DNA of 5,899 nucleotides from an uncultured Oscillospiraceae bacterium (lineage in GTDB: Bacteria > Bacillota > Clostridia > Oscillospirales > Oscillospiraceae): NCBI GenBank assembly GCA_934533005.1, contig CAKTBC010000105.1, positions 1 through 5,899 of the forward strand, written 5' to 3'. The position numbers and the translations under genes were made by a program. The notes below the pieces were generated by a model that was not told where the DNA came from, made no database searches, and saw only the letters and a list, made by a program, of their open reading frames with translations. Below, one piece after another: positions 5,592 through 5,899 of the stretch (position 1 is the stretch's first letter; each line of letters opens with the position of its first letter).

Positions 5592-5628
5592 AAAATCGCC
5601 TCCCTTTTCTCAAGGGAGGCGATTTTTT
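5592..5628. terminator. Strong bidirectional intrinsic terminator
   Basis: TCGCCTCCCTT (5596-5606) and AAGGGAGGCGA (5612-5622) form a perfect 11-bp stem with a TTCTC loop, extended by AAAA/TTTT to 15 bp, with TTTTTT at 5623-5628. On the minus strand it ends the HIT gene, whose TGA is at 5630-5628; on the plus strand it closes anything transcribed through 5301-5578. Confidence 0.93.
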
Positions 5629-5899
5629 CATGCCATGGTATCGTCCAGGCGCTTGCCGCCGAGGATGTGGAAGTGGAGGTGCTTCACGGTCTGTCCAGCG
5701 TCGGGACCGACGTTGGAGACGATGCGGTAGCCGCCGGTCAGCTTTTCGCTTTCGGCGATCTTCGCCGCGGCCACAAGGCAGCGCGCGGCGGCCGCGGAGT
5801 TTTTCTCCGTCAGCTCCGCCACAGAGCCGATGTGCTCTCTCGGCACGACGAGAATGTGCGTCGGCGCCTGGGGATTGATGTCGCGGAAGGCATAGACGT
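5628..5899 (-). CDS. HIT-family (HinT-like) nucleotide hydrolase, C-terminal 89 residues (5' end outside window)
   Basis: HIT proteins are small cytosolic nucleotide hydrolases or transferases; HinT-type members cleave phosphoramidates such as AMP-lysine. The frame is open to the right edge, and I read it past the GTG at 5846 because the upstream codons continue the fold (VYAFRDINPQAPTHILVVP). The visible C-terminal part carries the defining triad KHLHFHILGG near the end of the protein, with the His-x-His-x-His nucleophile/phosphate-binding motif, and the preceding VGPDAGQTV loop typical of HinT. HinT proteins are about 110-120 residues, so roughly 20-30 N-terminal residues are missing from the window. 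The gene ends in a strong two-way terminator. Its promoter and upstream neighbour cannot be seen. Confidence 0.95.
   Translation of the reverse strand, partial: VYAFRDINPQAPTHILVVPREHIGSVAELTEKNSAAAARCLVAAAKIAESEKLTGGYRIVSNVGPDAGQTVKHLHFHILGGKRLDDTMA

Noticed and set aside
1..5899. tRNA, rRNA, CRISPR array, insertion-sequence transposase or prophage gene
   Set aside because: I found no cloverleaf with a plausible anticodon, no regularly spaced direct repeats and no transposase or phage protein motifs.

Overview
This window reads as ordinary chromosome from a moderately GC-rich Gram-positive bacterium, most likely a gut Clostridia member of the Oscillospirales/Oscillospiraceae type. The reasons are strong Shine-Dalgarno sites of the AGGAGG kind, sigma-A-like promoters, a small XRE regulator whose start resembles clostridial versions, a Firmicutes-style YgjV protein, and short hairpin-rich intergenic repeats. 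The assignment is inference from sequence character; no database was searched.

Layout. Positions 1-1246 hold a minus-strand pair: a 71-residue XRE regulator overlapping the start of comEC, the DNA-uptake channel gene, which is cut by the left edge. Upstream of the regulator lie two copies of a 16-bp palindrome and a 100-bp nested-hairpin repeat (1330-1429). A divergent promoter then drives a TatD-family metal-dependent hydrolase (1528-2292). A two-way terminator separates it from a convergent, cytosolic PAS/histidine-kinase-like protein (2327-3394, minus) that lacks the usual phosphoacceptor histidine. A second divergent promoter region (about 3395-3648) leads to a strongly expressed-looking glyceraldehyde-3-phosphate dehydrogenase (3649-4659). 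After a weak-tailed hairpin comes a YgjV-family membrane protein (4746-5252). Positions 5253-5627 contain no credible gene, but they hold a 278-bp element (5301-5578) that folds almost entirely into a three-way-junction structure, closed by a fully pairable 25-bp stem. A two-way terminator follows, then the 3' part of a HIT-family nucleotide hydrolase (minus, cut by the right edge).

The genes do not form one pathway. Most are single transcription units with their own promoters and terminators; the exceptions are the XRE-comEC pair, and possibly gap-ygjV through readthrough. The most interesting items are the structured element at 5301-5578, the paired operators in front of the XRE-comEC unit, the GAPDH lacking two residues associated with NAD specificity, and the kinase-like protein without its phosphoacceptor.
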